A stretch of 64,000 bases of DNA from WRAU01 sp964277385 (GTDB taxonomy: Bacteria; Pseudomonadota; Alphaproteobacteria; WRAU01; Hepatincolaceae), in assembly GCA_964277385.1 (NCBI GenBank), contig OZ195520.1, positions 1,364,001 to 1,428,000 of the forward strand. Reading direction: 5' to 3'. Numbering within the stretch: position 1 is the first letter of the stretch; each line of letters starts with the position of its first letter. Below, in pieces: positions 26,547-35,998 of this stretch. Made by a program: the position numbers and the translations under genes. The notes under the pieces are model-generated. The model saw nothing but the letters and a program-made list of their open reading frames with translations. It was not told where the DNA came from and did no database searches.

Positions 26547-27719
26547 CTAAATTTTTAATAATTCTTTAATTTTATCAACTAAATCTAATTTTTCCCAAGT
26601 AAAGGTATCACCTTCATTGTTTCTACCAAAATGACCATAAGAAGCTGTAATTTCATATATTGGTTTATTTAAAGACAAATAAGTTCTTATTGCTTTCGGA
26701 GATAAATCCATTAACTGTGGGATTATTTCATCTATTAATCTATCATCAACTTTAGCTGTACCGTGAGTATCAACATAAACAGATAAAGGATTAGCAACTC
26801 CAATTGCGTAAGATAATTGAATTGTACATTGTTTTGCACAACCTGATGCAACAATATTTTTTGCTAAATATCTCGCAGCATAAGCAGCAGATCTATCTAC
26901 TTTTGTTGGATCTTTACCAGAAAAAGCCCCCCCACCATGGGGAGCAACCCCACCATAGGTATCAACCATAATTTTTCTTCCAGTTAATCCAGCATCTCCA
27001 TCTGGACCACCAATAACAAATCTACCTGTTGGATTTATATGATGAATACAGTTATTTTCATCATATAAAGAAGGTGGTAAAACATCTTTTATCACAGGCA
27101 TTATAATATCAATAACAGCTTGAGAATCTAAACTATCTTCATGTTGATGAGATACTACAACTGTATGAATCCTAGAAGGTTTTCCATCTAAATACTCTAA
27201 AGTTATTTGAGACTTAGCATCTGGAAGCAAACCTTCAACTTCATTATTTCTTCTTCTTTTAGCTAACTCTTCTAAAATCTTGTGAGCATAAAAAATAGCA
27301 AAGGGCATATATACATCCGTATCATCACAAGCGTAACCAAACATTATGCCCTGATCTCCAGCTCCTTCTTCTTTTTCTTCTGTTTCATCAACACCTTTAG
27401 CAATATCAGAAGATTGACCATGAATATAGTTTAAAATTGATAAAACTCTATGATCAAAACCTTTTTGTTCATATCCAATTTTTTTAACTGTTTCACGTGC
27501 TACATTATTTAAATCATCTAAAGAAAATTCAATATCTGTTTTAATTTCTCCCGCTAAAACAATCTGATTAGTCGTTACTAAGGTTTCAATTGCTGCCCTA
27601 GCACAGGGATCTTTTTCTAATAAAAAATCTAAAATAGCATCTGAAATCTGATCTGCAACCTTATCCGGATGTCCTTCAGAAACAGATTCACTAGTAAACA
27701 AGTAACTTTTTTGAACCAT
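26547..27719 (-). CDS. metK: S-adenosylmethionine synthetase
   Basis: Makes S-adenosylmethionine from methionine and ATP. 390 residues. GHPDKVADQISDA, GAGDQGIMFGYA, GRFVIGGPDGDAGLTGRKI and GGGAFSGKDPTKVDRSAAY are the conserved signatures and all active-site blocks are present. The 78-base leader to the upstream regulator gene shows no recognisable SAM riboswitch. Some obligate intracellular relatives have lost metK and import SAM, so an intact copy points to less host dependence for this cofactor. Confidence 0.98.
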   Translation of the reverse strand: MVQKSYLFTSESVSEGHPDKVADQISDAILDFLLEKDPCARAAIETLVTTNQIVLAGEIKTDIEFSLDDLNNVARETVKKIGYEQKGFDHRVLSILNYIHGQSSDIAKGVDETEEKEEGAGDQGIMFGYACDDTDVYMPFAIFYAHKILEELAKRRRNNEVEGLLPDAKSQITLEYLDGKPSRIHTVVVSHQHEDSLDSQAVIDIIMPVIKDVLPPSLYDENNCIHHINPTGRFVIGGPDGDAGLTGRKIMVDTYGGVAPHGGGAFSGKDPTKVDRSAAYAARYLAKNIVASGCAKQCTIQLSYAIGVANPLSVYVDTHGTAKVDDRLIDEIIPQLMDLSPKAIRTYLSLNKPIYEITASYGHFGRNNEGDTFTWEKLDLVDKIKELLKI

Positions 27720-27797
27720 AATATAACTTTTCCTAAATAAAAAAACAAAAATTTTTTAACAAAATATCCTACCAAAAATACAGAAAAAAATCAATAA

Positions 27798-28196
27798 CTA
27801 ATCATCTTCATCTTCATTAGATAAACTTTTTAGTAAGTCTAAAATAATTTTTTTTCTACTATCACCAATAGATTCAAACATTCTAACTAAAGATATAATG
27901 TTGTGGCTATCCTCTGAGCCTTCTGCTACAGCCAAAGCATCTGGTGCTCCTGTAAAACCATAAGATATTTCTTTAAAAAAATATGACGGTTTTGCTTTTA
28001 ATGCTTCACATAAATCATACAATCTGCTAGCGCCAATTCTATTTAATCCTTTTTCATATTTTTGAACTTGTTGAAAAGTAATTCCTAGTTTTTCAGCTAA
28101 AAACTTTTGACTCATTCCAAGTTCTTTTCTTCTTTTTTTTAATTGTTCACCGGCAAATACATCTATATCTTTGGGAGATCTATTATAATTATTCAT
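27798..28196 (-). CDS. XRE-family DNA-binding regulator
   Basis: 132 residues from the ATG at 28196. The helix-turn-helix reads LGMSQKFLAEKLGITFQQVQ, with NRIGASRLYDLCEAL as the following helix. This Cro/CI-like type, conserved between metK and lnt in alphaproteobacteria, starts near MNNYNRSPKDIDVFAG. A longer frame to a TTG at 28256 is possible, but that TTG overlaps a clear promoter -10 box, so the shorter start is preferred. Target genes are unknown. Confidence 0.88.
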   Translation of the reverse strand: MNNYNRSPKDIDVFAGEQLKKRRKELGMSQKFLAEKLGITFQQVQKYEKGLNRIGASRLYDLCEALKAKPSYFFKEISYGFTGAPDALAVAEGSEDSHNIISLVRMFESIGDSRKKIILDLLKSLSNEDEDD

Positions 28197-28244
28197 ATTA
28201 TTCACAGATACCACCTTGTAAATTTTAATATTGTTATGTACTAC

Positions 28245-28272
28245 ATTATACAACAAAACAATAAAAATACAA
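28245..28272 (-). promoter_or_regulatory. Promoter of the XRE gene (and perhaps metK-trmB)
   Basis: Minus strand: TTGTAT (28267-28272), a 16-base spacer, and a perfect TATAAT (28245-28250). It ends about 48 bases ahead of the chosen ATG and includes the alternative TTG start, which argues against that start. Confidence 0.65.
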
Positions 28273-28287
28273 CTTAGCTAATATTTA

Positions 28288-29793
28288 TTATATTTTTTTC
28301 TTTAGTAAGAACAGTATTGCCATCGAGTACAATAGAATCAGTATATAGTTAATTGCATTATAATTGACATATGAATATATGGTTTTACTTTTTTTTATTC
28401 CTAAGAGTGTATCTGTATTAATTTTTTTGAAAGCAGGAACTTCTAGAATAACCCTACCACTTAAATCTATTATTCCTGTAACTCCAGTGTTAGAAACTTT
28501 GATTGATGGCAATCCTGTTTCTATGCTCCTATATCTATAAATATCCCAATTTTGTTTTAATTCAATAGAATTATTAAACCAACCTTCATTGGCAGAATTT
28601 AAAATAAAATCTATATTATAAATATTAATTCCTTCTAATGGGAATAATCCTTCAAAGCATATGTTAATTATAAAATTAACATTAATTATGTTAAAAATTT
28701 TTATTTCACTACCTGAAGAAAAATTAGATAATCCAACAAAGTTTAATAAATTAGGAAAATAATCAGAAAAAGGAGTTTTTTCACCAAAAGGAACTAATTT
28801 ATTTTTATCATAGTGATTGTTATAACCTTTATCATTAAAACTAATAACACTATTATATATGTTATTGTAATTATCAAACCTCATTCCTCCTGCTACCAAA
28901 TAAGATCCTTGAGGTATTTTTTTTACTATATCATCTACATCTGTTTGAGATAAAAACACAAAAGAGGCTTCTGGTAAAAAGATAATATCAGGAATTCTAT
29001 CATTATTAGGTTGCATTGCTTCATTAATTAAATCTTGAGAATAAGATCTCATATCATAAAAATTCATTTTTCTTTCTTGAGGGACATTAGTTTGCACAAG
29101 CCTAATAGATATTTCCTTTTCTGTTTTTAAATTATTTAAAATATTAATTCTATGTTTTCCATATACATAAAAACTCAAAAACAAAACAAAGAAAATAGAA
29201 ACTAAAGAAATTCTTAAATAAATAGAATTATCTTTATAAAATAAAAATAAAATAGAAAATATTAATGCATAAGTACAGATAGATAGTCCCATAATTCCAA
29301 TTATAGAAACTATCTGTATGATCTCTAAAGAAAAACTCCACATATAAGCAGATATAAACCAAGGAAATCCACCTAGAAAATAAAATTTAAAAGCATCAGC
29401 AGAAGACCAAGATAAAACTAAAACAAAATAATAAAAAATACCTTTTTTATTAGAAATAAAAATAGGAACTGATATAAAAAATATAAATACAGAATATAAT
29501 AAAGAAAATCCTATTAGTACCAAAACACCCACAGCATAAGATCCGAAAGAATATTCAGAAGCATAAATAATCCAATACATTCCCAAAATACTAATAACTA
29601 AGGAAGATAATAATGAACTAATAATTAAGTTTTTCTTAGTTTGTATTTTTGAAAAAACATAAGATAATCCAGCAACAGATATTATTCCCAACGGGAAAAT
29701 TAAATAAGGTGCGAAAGAAAACACAAAAAAAGCAGATAGTGAAATGACTAATAAATATAAATATTTATTAGTCATTTTTATCTTCTTTTTCAT
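28288..29793 (-). CDS. lnt: Apolipoprotein N-acyltransferase
   Basis: Inner-membrane enzyme that adds the third acyl chain to bacterial lipoproteins. 501 residues. Six or so hydrophobic segments in the N-terminal part (to about residue 215) precede a nitrilase domain. Its catalytic triad is E275 (FLPEASF), K332 (NKLVPFGE) and C379 (NICFEGLFP), close to the E. coli positions. A final membrane helix ends the protein. It overlaps corC by 26 bases; an internal ATG at 29775 would leave a shorter overlap. Lipoproteins such as 43932-44399 are likely substrates. Confidence 0.96.
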   Translation of the reverse strand: MKKKIKMTNKYLYLLVISLSAFFVFSFAPYLIFPLGIISVAGLSYVFSKIQTKKNLIISSLLSSLVISILGMYWIIYASEYSFGSYAVGVLVLIGFSLLYSVFIFFISVPIFISNKKGIFYYFVLVLSWSSADAFKFYFLGGFPWFISAYMWSFSLEIIQIVSIIGIMGLSICTYALIFSILFLFYKDNSIYLRISLVSIFFVLFLSFYVYGKHRINILNNLKTEKEISIRLVQTNVPQERKMNFYDMRSYSQDLINEAMQPNNDRIPDIIFLPEASFVFLSQTDVDDIVKKIPQGSYLVAGGMRFDNYNNIYNSVISFNDKGYNNHYDKNKLVPFGEKTPFSDYFPNLLNFVGLSNFSSGSEIKIFNIINVNFIINICFEGLFPLEGINIYNIDFILNSANEGWFNNSIELKQNWDIYRYRSIETGLPSIKVSNTGVTGIIDLSGRVILEVPAFKKINTDTLLGIKKSKTIYSYVNYNAINYILILLYSMAILFLLKKKI

Positions 29794-30712
29794 TTAATTT
29801 TCTAAAATCAACCATAACTTTGTTAATTTTTAAAGGATCAACCGATAAGATCGTAAACTCTATACCCGAAGGATGGCTAATAATTTCATTTTTAGATGGA
29901 ATATAGCCAACCAAGGATACGATTAGCCCTGAAATTGTGTTAGATTCTTCTTTTTCTTCTTCTGTGCTAAATGAACCTGTATATTGCTCTAAATCATCAA
30001 TATCAACACGACCATCTACTTCTATTACTCCAATCTCTTTAGCTTTTATTCTTGCTATTGGTGCTTTATCATATTCATCCCTAATATCACCAACTATTTC
30101 TTCTAAAATATCCTCAAAAGTAATTAATCCATCAACACCACCAAATTCATCTACAACCATCGCCATATGGACTCTTTTTAATTTCATTTCATACAATAAA
30201 TCAAACAACTTCATATAAGGGGAAATAAATAAAACACTCCTAACTATATTAGGCAAACTAATATCAGTTCTTTTTTTTATAGAAGGAATTAAGTCTTTAA
30301 TATGAATAAACCCTACAACATTATCAAGATTTTCTTTAAATATAGGAATTCTAGAGAAACCACCTTTATTCATAATTTTTAAAAGATCTTCAACACTAGA
30401 TTTTTCTTCTATTGCTAAAATATCAACCCTTGGGGTCATTATATCCTGTACTCTTTTATTTCTAGAAGAAAGGATATTACTTATAAAATAACGTTCAGAA
30501 ACATCAGATTCATCTTTTGTATAAATAAGAGGCAACACCTCTAATAATTTTTCATAACGATAATTATCAATTTTATCTTTATATTTACCCATCTTTTTCT
30601 TATTTAAAAAAAGATTTCTAGAAGAAAAAGAAATATTTTTTAATTTATTAAAAGACTTTGAAAAAAGACTCTTGACTTCACCTTCCAATTTATTATCTCC
30701 AATAATTTTCAA
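29768..30712 (-). CDS. corC: CBS-domain transporter-associated protein (CorC/HlyC type)
   Basis: 314 residues. A pair of CBS domains (MTPRVDILAIEEKSSVEDLLKIM...GFSRIPIF and the second around LFDLLYEMKLKRVHMAMVVDEFGG) is followed by the C-terminal CorC/HlyC domain (EVDGRVDIDDLEQYTG). There is no membrane domain, so this is the soluble form linked to magnesium and cobalt efflux in enterobacteria. Between lnt and ybeY the order is the usual one and both ends overlap neighbours (26 and 20 bases). Confidence 0.93.
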   Translation of the reverse strand: MKIIGDNKLEGEVKSLFSKSFNKLKNISFSSRNLFLNKKKMGKYKDKIDNYRYEKLLEVLPLIYTKDESDVSERYFISNILSSRNKRVQDIMTPRVDILAIEEKSSVEDLLKIMNKGGFSRIPIFKENLDNVVGFIHIKDLIPSIKKRTDISLPNIVRSVLFISPYMKLFDLLYEMKLKRVHMAMVVDEFGGVDGLITFEDILEEIVGDIRDEYDKAPIARIKAKEIGVIEVDGRVDIDDLEQYTGSFSTEEEKEESNTISGLIVSLVGYIPSKNEIISHPSGIEFTILSVDPLKINKVMVDFRKLNEKEDKND

Positions 30713-31247
30713 CGATACTTGTTATATATAATTTTAATTTATCCAATATCGCTTTTTCTTTATTATACATCATTATAGCGTCTTTTTCTACTTCATGATC
30801 AAAACCCAATAAATGTAATAGACCATGAATAAGTAGCTTAAAAAAATAATGTTCAATAAAAATTTTTTGTTCTTTTGATTCTTTTATCAGAGTTTCAAAG
30901 GAAATAAAAATTTCTCCCAAATATAAATTTGGCATAAATTTTTGATTAAGAAAATCTTCGCTTGAAAAATAAGCAATAGAAATTACATTTGTAGGTTCTT
31001 TTTTGCTTCTATAATTAAAGTTAATTTTTTCTATCTTTTTATCATCAACAAAATTTAAATCAACAAATATTGTTTTATTTTTCAAAAAATAAAAATCTTC
31101 TTGTTCTGATAAATAATCTATAACAAATTTAATCACTCCAACTGAATCTTTTTTATACTTGTTGACTGTTTTCACGGGAAACATATCTCTTAAGTTTTTT
31201 AATTTAGAAGAAGTAGATATATTTAAATTATTTAAAAAATAAACCAT
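30693..31247 (-). CDS. ybeY: Endoribonuclease YbeY
   Basis: Zinc-dependent endoribonuclease for 16S rRNA 3'-end maturation and ribosome quality control. 184 residues. The zinc site HGLLHLLGFDH (H141, H145, H151) is intact, and YRSKKEPTNVISIAYF is the diverged form of the usual NYRxKDxPTDVLSF stretch. phoH, normally just upstream in this block, is missing: miaB lies two bases away. Confidence 0.95.
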   Translation of the reverse strand: MVYFLNNLNISTSSKLKNLRDMFPVKTVNKYKKDSVGVIKFVIDYLSEQEDFYFLKNKTIFVDLNFVDDKKIEKINFNYRSKKEPTNVISIAYFSSEDFLNQKFMPNLYLGEIFISFETLIKESKEQKIFIEHYFFKLLIHGLLHLLGFDHEVEKDAIMMYNKEKAILDKLKLYITSIVENYWR

Positions 31248-31249
31248 AT

Positions 31250-32608
31250 TTATTCTGCAATTTCACCAATTAAACTTGCACTATAAATAGAATTTATTTT
31301 TACTTTATAAATATTTCCTAACATATCATCTGTAGCATTATTAACAACAATCGCCTGCATGTAAGGACTTTTACCCACGAGTTGTCCTTCTTGTTTTCCT
31401 TTTCTATCTAGCATAACATCTAAAGTTTTTCCTACTACTTTTTTATTAAACTGATTTTGTGTTTCTCTTAATAATGCCTGTAGAATATGTAATCTTCTTT
31501 CTTTCTCTGCCTCAGATATTTGATCTTCTCTATCTGCAGCTGGAGTCCCAATGCGAGAGCTATAACTAAAAGAAAACGATTGAATAAATCCAACTTTTCT
31601 TATTATATCTAATGTTGCTTGAAAGTCTTCTTCTGTTTCACCTGGGAAACCAACAATAAAATCAGAAGAAAAAGCCAAATCATCACGAGCATTTTTTAAT
31701 TTTTCTATTAAAGATAAGTATTCTTCTACAGTATGATTTCTATTCATTTCTTTAAGAATTTTATTAGATCCTGATTGTATAGGTAAATGTAAAAATGGCA
31801 TTAATTTAGGAACATCTCTATGGGCAAAAATTAAATCATCATCAACTTCTGCTGGATAAGATGTTACATATCTAATTCTCTCTAAACCTTGAATTGAAGA
31901 AATTTTTTCTATTAATTTTCCTAAAGTCCATTCCGTATTATCATGAGAAATACCATGATAAGAATTAACATTTTGACCTAAAAGAGTAATTTCTCTAGCT
32001 CCCTCTTTTACAAGTTTATTAATTTCTTCTAAAACTTGCCATGTTGGTCTTGAATATTCAGCTCCTCTTGTATATGGAACAACACAATAAGTGCAAAACT
32101 TATTACATCCTTCTTGAATTGCAACAAAAGCACTTCCTGAATTTATACGAGACTTATCAAAAAAAGTTGTTGGTAGGGAATCAAATTTTTCTTCCACAGG
32201 GAAATCGGTATCACAAATTTTAGAATTATCAGTTTCTATTTTTTTTATCATATCTTCTAGTCTATGCCAAGTTTGAGGACCAAAAACTAAATCAATACAA
32301 GGAGCTCTTTTTATAATTTCTTGACCTTCTGCTTGTGCAACACAACCAGATACTGCAACAATTAGGTTTTGTCCTATTTTTTGCCTTCTTTCTTTAAGAA
32401 TTTTCAATCTTCCGATATCAGAATAAACTTTTTCTGTAGCTTTTTCACGAACATGACAGGTATTTAGTATTACGAGATCTGCTTCGGTTGAATCTTCAGA
32501 TATTTCATACCCTAAACCTTGTAGAATTTCACCAATTCTTTGGGAATCATAAACATTCATCTGACATCCCCAAGTTTTTATATGATATTTTTTCCTTTTT
32601 TCACTCAT
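31250..32608 (-). CDS. miaB: tRNA-2-methylthio-N6-dimethylallyladenosine synthase
   Basis: Radical-SAM methylthiotransferase acting on A37 of tRNA. 452 residues. The N-terminal MTTase domain has three cluster cysteines (TWGCQMN, NTCHVREKA, VSGCVAQ). The radical-SAM motif is CNKFCTYC and a C-terminal TRAM domain follows. fur and rimI, usually between miaB and tsaB, are absent; 83 bases separate the two genes. Confidence 0.98.
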   Translation of the reverse strand: MSEKRKKYHIKTWGCQMNVYDSQRIGEILQGLGYEISEDSTEADLVILNTCHVREKATEKVYSDIGRLKILKERRQKIGQNLIVAVSGCVAQAEGQEIIKRAPCIDLVFGPQTWHRLEDMIKKIETDNSKICDTDFPVEEKFDSLPTTFFDKSRINSGSAFVAIQEGCNKFCTYCVVPYTRGAEYSRPTWQVLEEINKLVKEGAREITLLGQNVNSYHGISHDNTEWTLGKLIEKISSIQGLERIRYVTSYPAEVDDDLIFAHRDVPKLMPFLHLPIQSGSNKILKEMNRNHTVEEYLSLIEKLKNARDDLAFSSDFIVGFPGETEEDFQATLDIIRKVGFIQSFSFSYSSRIGTPAADREDQISEAEKERRLHILQALLRETQNQFNKKVVGKTLDVMLDRKGKQEGQLVGKSPYMQAIVVNNATDDMLGNIYKVKINSIYSASLIGEIAE

Positions 32609-32691
32609 TTTTTAAACCTTTTACTTTCAAAATTCTCTATAAAATATCATAGATTATATATTATATATATCGGATTTAATATATAAATTGC

Positions 32692-33393
32692 TTAACTTTT
32701 TATTATCATGTCTACCTCTTTTGCATAAAAAGGCTCTATAGTATCATGAAAAATACCCTTATTATATAGTAAAAATGCCTCTTTCCCTAAAATATCAACT
32801 GATGGAACAACTATATTTTCTGCATATTTTGATTGCTTAAAATAATTTAACTCTTTAAAAATATGTTGTTTATAACCGACAATAAGAAATTTATTAGCAG
32901 TTATAGAATTAAGATTTATATTTTCTTTAAAAAAATTCTCAATCCCTTCTTCATCTATATAAACATCTTCAATTATAATATTTGATTTATTAAAAACAGA
33001 TAGTACACAACCATTTTTACCAATATCTAATGCTACAATAATAGTTTCATCTTCTTTATAATTTTTTTCTACTTCTTTATATATAATGTAAGAAGACTTA
33101 AAAGTATATACCGGTACCTTTAGAGATAATTTAAGCATTTTTGCTACAACAATAGATATTCTTATTCCTGTGAAATATCCTGAACCATTTATTACTGCAA
33201 TACAATCAATATCTTTTATTGATATATTTCTTTTTTTTAACATATCAGATATATGTTGTAAAATTACATCAGACATATTAGATTTTTCTTTTACAAAAAA
33301 AGATCTATCTAAAGAAATGCTATCCACTACATCTTTGTTATTTAATAACGATAACTGAAATTTATTTGAAGTATCTAAGGAAAGAATATACAT
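32692..33393 (-). CDS. tsaB: tRNA threonylcarbamoyladenosine biosynthesis protein TsaB
   Basis: 233 residues. Partner of TsaD in t6A synthesis. The ASKHA fold starts with MYILSLDTSNKF, and VINGSGYFTGIRISIVVAKML corresponds to the conserved GPGSFTGLRIG element, with Tyr in place of the usual Ser. The C-terminal third is divergent, as is common. The gene lies 4 bases after the glucosaminidase-like gene and is probably co-transcribed with it. Confidence 0.92.
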   Translation of the reverse strand: MYILSLDTSNKFQLSLLNNKDVVDSISLDRSFFVKEKSNMSDVILQHISDMLKKRNISIKDIDCIAVINGSGYFTGIRISIVVAKMLKLSLKVPVYTFKSSYIIYKEVEKNYKEDETIIVALDIGKNGCVLSVFNKSNIIIEDVYIDEEGIENFFKENINLNSITANKFLIVGYKQHIFKELNYFKQSKYAENIVVPSVDILGKEAFLLYNKGIFHDTIEPFYAKEVDMIIKS

Positions 33394-33397
33394 AAAT

Positions 33398-34414
33398 TTA
33401 CATAAAGGTTAAACATGTTTTTTTATATTTTGTAGAAAAATCATTAGAATTATCAAATTTTTCTAAAGAATTTTCAGAAATTATTTTATTTAATGATTCT
33501 AAATAATTATTTTCGGTTGAATAATTATTAATTTTTGCCGTTAATCTTTTAACTCGTAAATGACCTTCTGTAAGCCTCATATTTCTTCTTGTTTCTCTAA
33601 AATCTCTATAATTATTATTAATATTAATATCTAAATAAAAAGTTCGAACAGCTTCTTCTAAGTTATTAAATTTTCTAACAATATGCTTTTGTTCTTTTGA
33701 TCTAATTAATGAAAAAATTCTACTACCATACAACAAATAACTTTGAGAAAACAACGAATTACCTTCTTTTAAAAAGTGAGAAGCCCCCCATTCTGTTTCT
33801 TTAGCTGAAATTGCTATGGCTAAAGAATTGGGAATAATATCAACTTTTAGTAATAAATCGTCAACAGCTTCTACATAATTCCAAAAATTGTCACCTTCTA
33901 AAAAGAAATCATATTTTTCCGCTAAATTTTCTAAGAAAATAAAATCTTGTTCTAACAAAGGCTCATTAGACATACGAGAGCTAATTTCAACTAACCGGCT
34001 TCTTTCTTTTAAAGTTTCTTTTTGTACTTTTAATAAAATTGGCAACAATATATTTATATAAACATATTTTCTAAGTTTAAAATCTGGTTCTTCAATAAGA
34101 GTGCTTGGCATTTTTTTAAAAAATATCATTGGAACAAGATATTTAATTTGCATATTCTCATAAAAAGACCCTAATTTTTTGATTAAATCAGGGTCTTTCT
34201 TGTCTAAATATAAGCATTGCCTATAATATATATCAGAGTTTAACATTGTATCTAATATGTAATCGTTAGGATAAACTTTATGAGTAAACCTATAAAAAAA
34301 TAAAAATATAACAAATACAACTAAAAATACAAAATATTCTAATAAAAAATTAATTAATTTACTTAAAATTTGTTTAATATTTATAGGAGATGTATTTATT
34401 TTTTTACTACTCAA
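33398..34414 (-). CDS. Membrane-anchored glucosaminidase-like protein (Bax family)
   Basis: 338 residues. A single N-terminal membrane segment (FLLEYFVFLVVFVIFLFFY) leaves the rest in the periplasm. The C-terminal domain has the glucosaminidase/lysozyme-like core: AIAISAKETEWGASHF with a likely catalytic Glu, then NSLFSQ and FNNLEEAVRTFYLDININNNYRDF. This matches Bax-type proteins (COG2992), putative peptidoglycan hydrolases. It is placed between nfu and tsaB, where relatives do not normally have it, and overlaps nfu by 8 bases. Substrate unproven. Confidence 0.82.
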   Translation of the reverse strand: MSSKKINTSPINIKQILSKLINFLLEYFVFLVVFVIFLFFYRFTHKVYPNDYILDTMLNSDIYYRQCLYLDKKDPDLIKKLGSFYENMQIKYLVPMIFFKKMPSTLIEEPDFKLRKYVYINILLPILLKVQKETLKERSRLVEISSRMSNEPLLEQDFIFLENLAEKYDFFLEGDNFWNYVEAVDDLLLKVDIIPNSLAIAISAKETEWGASHFLKEGNSLFSQSYLLYGSRIFSLIRSKEQKHIVRKFNNLEEAVRTFYLDININNNYRDFRETRRNMRLTEGHLRVKRLTAKINNYSTENNYLESLNKIISENSLEKFDNSNDFSTKYKKTCLTFM

Positions 34415-34979
34415 TACTAATAACCTCTTTAACCTCTGGTATGTAATATTTTAACATGTTTTCTATACCATTTTTTAAAGTTATATTAGCACTAGGACAA
34501 CCAGAGCAAGAACCATATAAACTTAAATAAACAATCCCATCTTCATAGTTTCTGAATAAAATATCGCCACCATCCATAGCCACCGCAGGTCTTATTCTTT
34601 CTTCAAACAATTCTTCTATTTTAGAGATAATTTCTTGTTCTTCTGGTGTTTTACCCTTAACCTTAAAGCTATCACTTAAACTTTCAACATTTTCTACTAA
34701 AATAGGTTGTCCACTTGTTAAAAAATCTGTAAGTAAAGATAAAATTTGAGGCTTCATGTAACTCCAAAAATTTTCATCTTTAACCACAACAGAAATAAAA
34801 TTACTACCTAAAAATATTCCTTTAATTCCTTCAATATCAAACATTTTATTAACCAAAGGAGAAGATTTACTATCTATCTTACCTTTAAAATGATAAGTCT
34901 GATTATCCTCTAAAATATCTTGATCTAAAAGAAATTTTAAAGTGTTAGGATTCGGTGTTTGTTTTACTTCTATAAACAT
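34407..34979 (-). CDS. NifU-like Fe-S cluster scaffold/carrier
   Basis: 190 residues. The N-terminal Nfu_N domain starts EVKQTPNPNTLKFLLD, and the C-terminal NifU domain has the CSGCPSANITLKNGIENML motif whose CxxC binds an Fe-S cluster between two subunits. This is the alphaproteobacterial Nfu type, related to mitochondrial NFU1. It delivers [4Fe-4S] clusters; MiaB, Nth and others encoded here are possible clients. It lies 14 bases after trpS. Confidence 0.95.
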   Translation of the reverse strand: MFIEVKQTPNPNTLKFLLDQDILEDNQTYHFKGKIDSKSSPLVNKMFDIEGIKGIFLGSNFISVVVKDENFWSYMKPQILSLLTDFLTSGQPILVENVESLSDSFKVKGKTPEEQEIISKIEELFEERIRPAVAMDGGDILFRNYEDGIVYLSLYGSCSGCPSANITLKNGIENMLKYYIPEVKEVISIE

Positions 34980-34993
34980 AATACCTCTTTAGA

Positions 34994-35998
34994 TTATTTT
35001 AAATTAATAAAGCCAACTGCTTCTTTTATTGATTTCATTTTTTTATTAGATATCTCTTTAGATCTTATACTACCTGTTTTCAATATATCAATTAGGTAGT
35101 CTTGATTTTTAAATAAATCAACTTGCCTGTTTCTAATAGGAGATATCAAATCAACTAATTTATCGGCTAAATCTTTTTTAAACTCTGCAAAGCCTTTACC
35201 TTCATAAACAGATAAGATATTTTCACGAGCAGTTTTAGAACAAAAAGAATAAATATTTAATAGATTATTTATTTCTGCTCTTTCACTTAAATTTTCTTCT
35301 AAAGTTGGAAATGGAAGAGAATCTGTTTTGCTTTTCATTATTTTACTTACAATCACATCATCACTATCAGATAGCATAATTTTAGATGCTTCCACAGGAT
35401 CTGATTTACTCATTTTTTTTGTACCATCTTTTAACGACATAATTCTAGCAGTTTCTTTTATAATCATATCGTTTGGAATTTTAAAAAGATTGCAATTATA
35501 GTCTCTATTAAATTTTTCAGCAATATCTCTTGTTAACTCTATATGTTGTTTTTGATCTTCACCAACAGGAACAATATCTGTATCATATAATAAAATATCA
35601 GCTGCCTGCAAATTCGGATATACATATAATCCTACTGAACTTTTTTCTTTGTTTTCCCCTGCTTTATCTTTAAATTGAGTCATTCTATTTAGCCAACCAA
35701 TTCTAGCAACACAATTTAATATCCAAGATAATTCCGTATGATCTCCGTTTGAACTTTGTACAAATAAAATAGATTTTTTAGGATCAATTCCACATGCAAT
35801 AATGAATGCTGTAATTTTTAAAATATTATTGCGCAATTCTTTAGGGTCTTGAAAGACAGTAATAGCATGTAAATCTACAATGGTATAAATATTATTAACA
35901 TCATTAGATTGTAAAGAAACCCAGTTATTTATTGCTCCTATATAGTTACCTAGTTGAATATTCCCAGTTGGTTGAATCCCAGAAAATATTGTTTTCAT
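34994..35998 (-). CDS. trpS: Tryptophan--tRNA ligase
   Basis: 334 residues, a class I aminoacyl-tRNA synthetase. The HIGH-type motif is GNIQLGNYIGA (after FSGIQPT), and the KMSKS loop is KKMSKSDP. GEDQKQHIELTRDIA is typical of TrpRS. Its ATG overlaps the murJ stop by one base (TAATG), so the two are translationally coupled. Confidence 0.98.
   Translation of the reverse strand: MKTIFSGIQPTGNIQLGNYIGAINNWVSLQSNDVNNIYTIVDLHAITVFQDPKELRNNILKITAFIIACGIDPKKSILFVQSSNGDHTELSWILNCVARIGWLNRMTQFKDKAGENKEKSSVGLYVYPNLQAADILLYDTDIVPVGEDQKQHIELTRDIAEKFNRDYNCNLFKIPNDMIIKETARIMSLKDGTKKMSKSDPVEASKIMLSDSDDVIVSKIMKSKTDSLPFPTLEENLSERAEINNLLNIYSFCSKTARENILSVYEGKGFAEFKKDLADKLVDLISPIRNRQVDLFKNQDYLIDILKTGSIRSKEISNKKMKSIKEAVGFINLK

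Noticed and set aside
27489..27504. A parS-like TGTTTCACGTGCTACA inside metK, 14 of 16 bases matching the consensus.
   Set aside because: The right half-site is broken, the centre differs from the variant shared by all five real sites, it is more than 20 kb from the cluster, and it is explained by the conserved protein sequence ARETV.
27720..27797. A SAM riboswitch ahead of metK.
   Set aside because: The leader is only 78 bases, nearly all A/T, with no multi-helix fold or conserved riboswitch core visible.
28197..28256. An N-terminal extension of the XRE regulator from a TTG at 28256.
   Set aside because: The TTG overlaps a clear TATAAT box, has no ribosome site, and homologues start at the later ATG.
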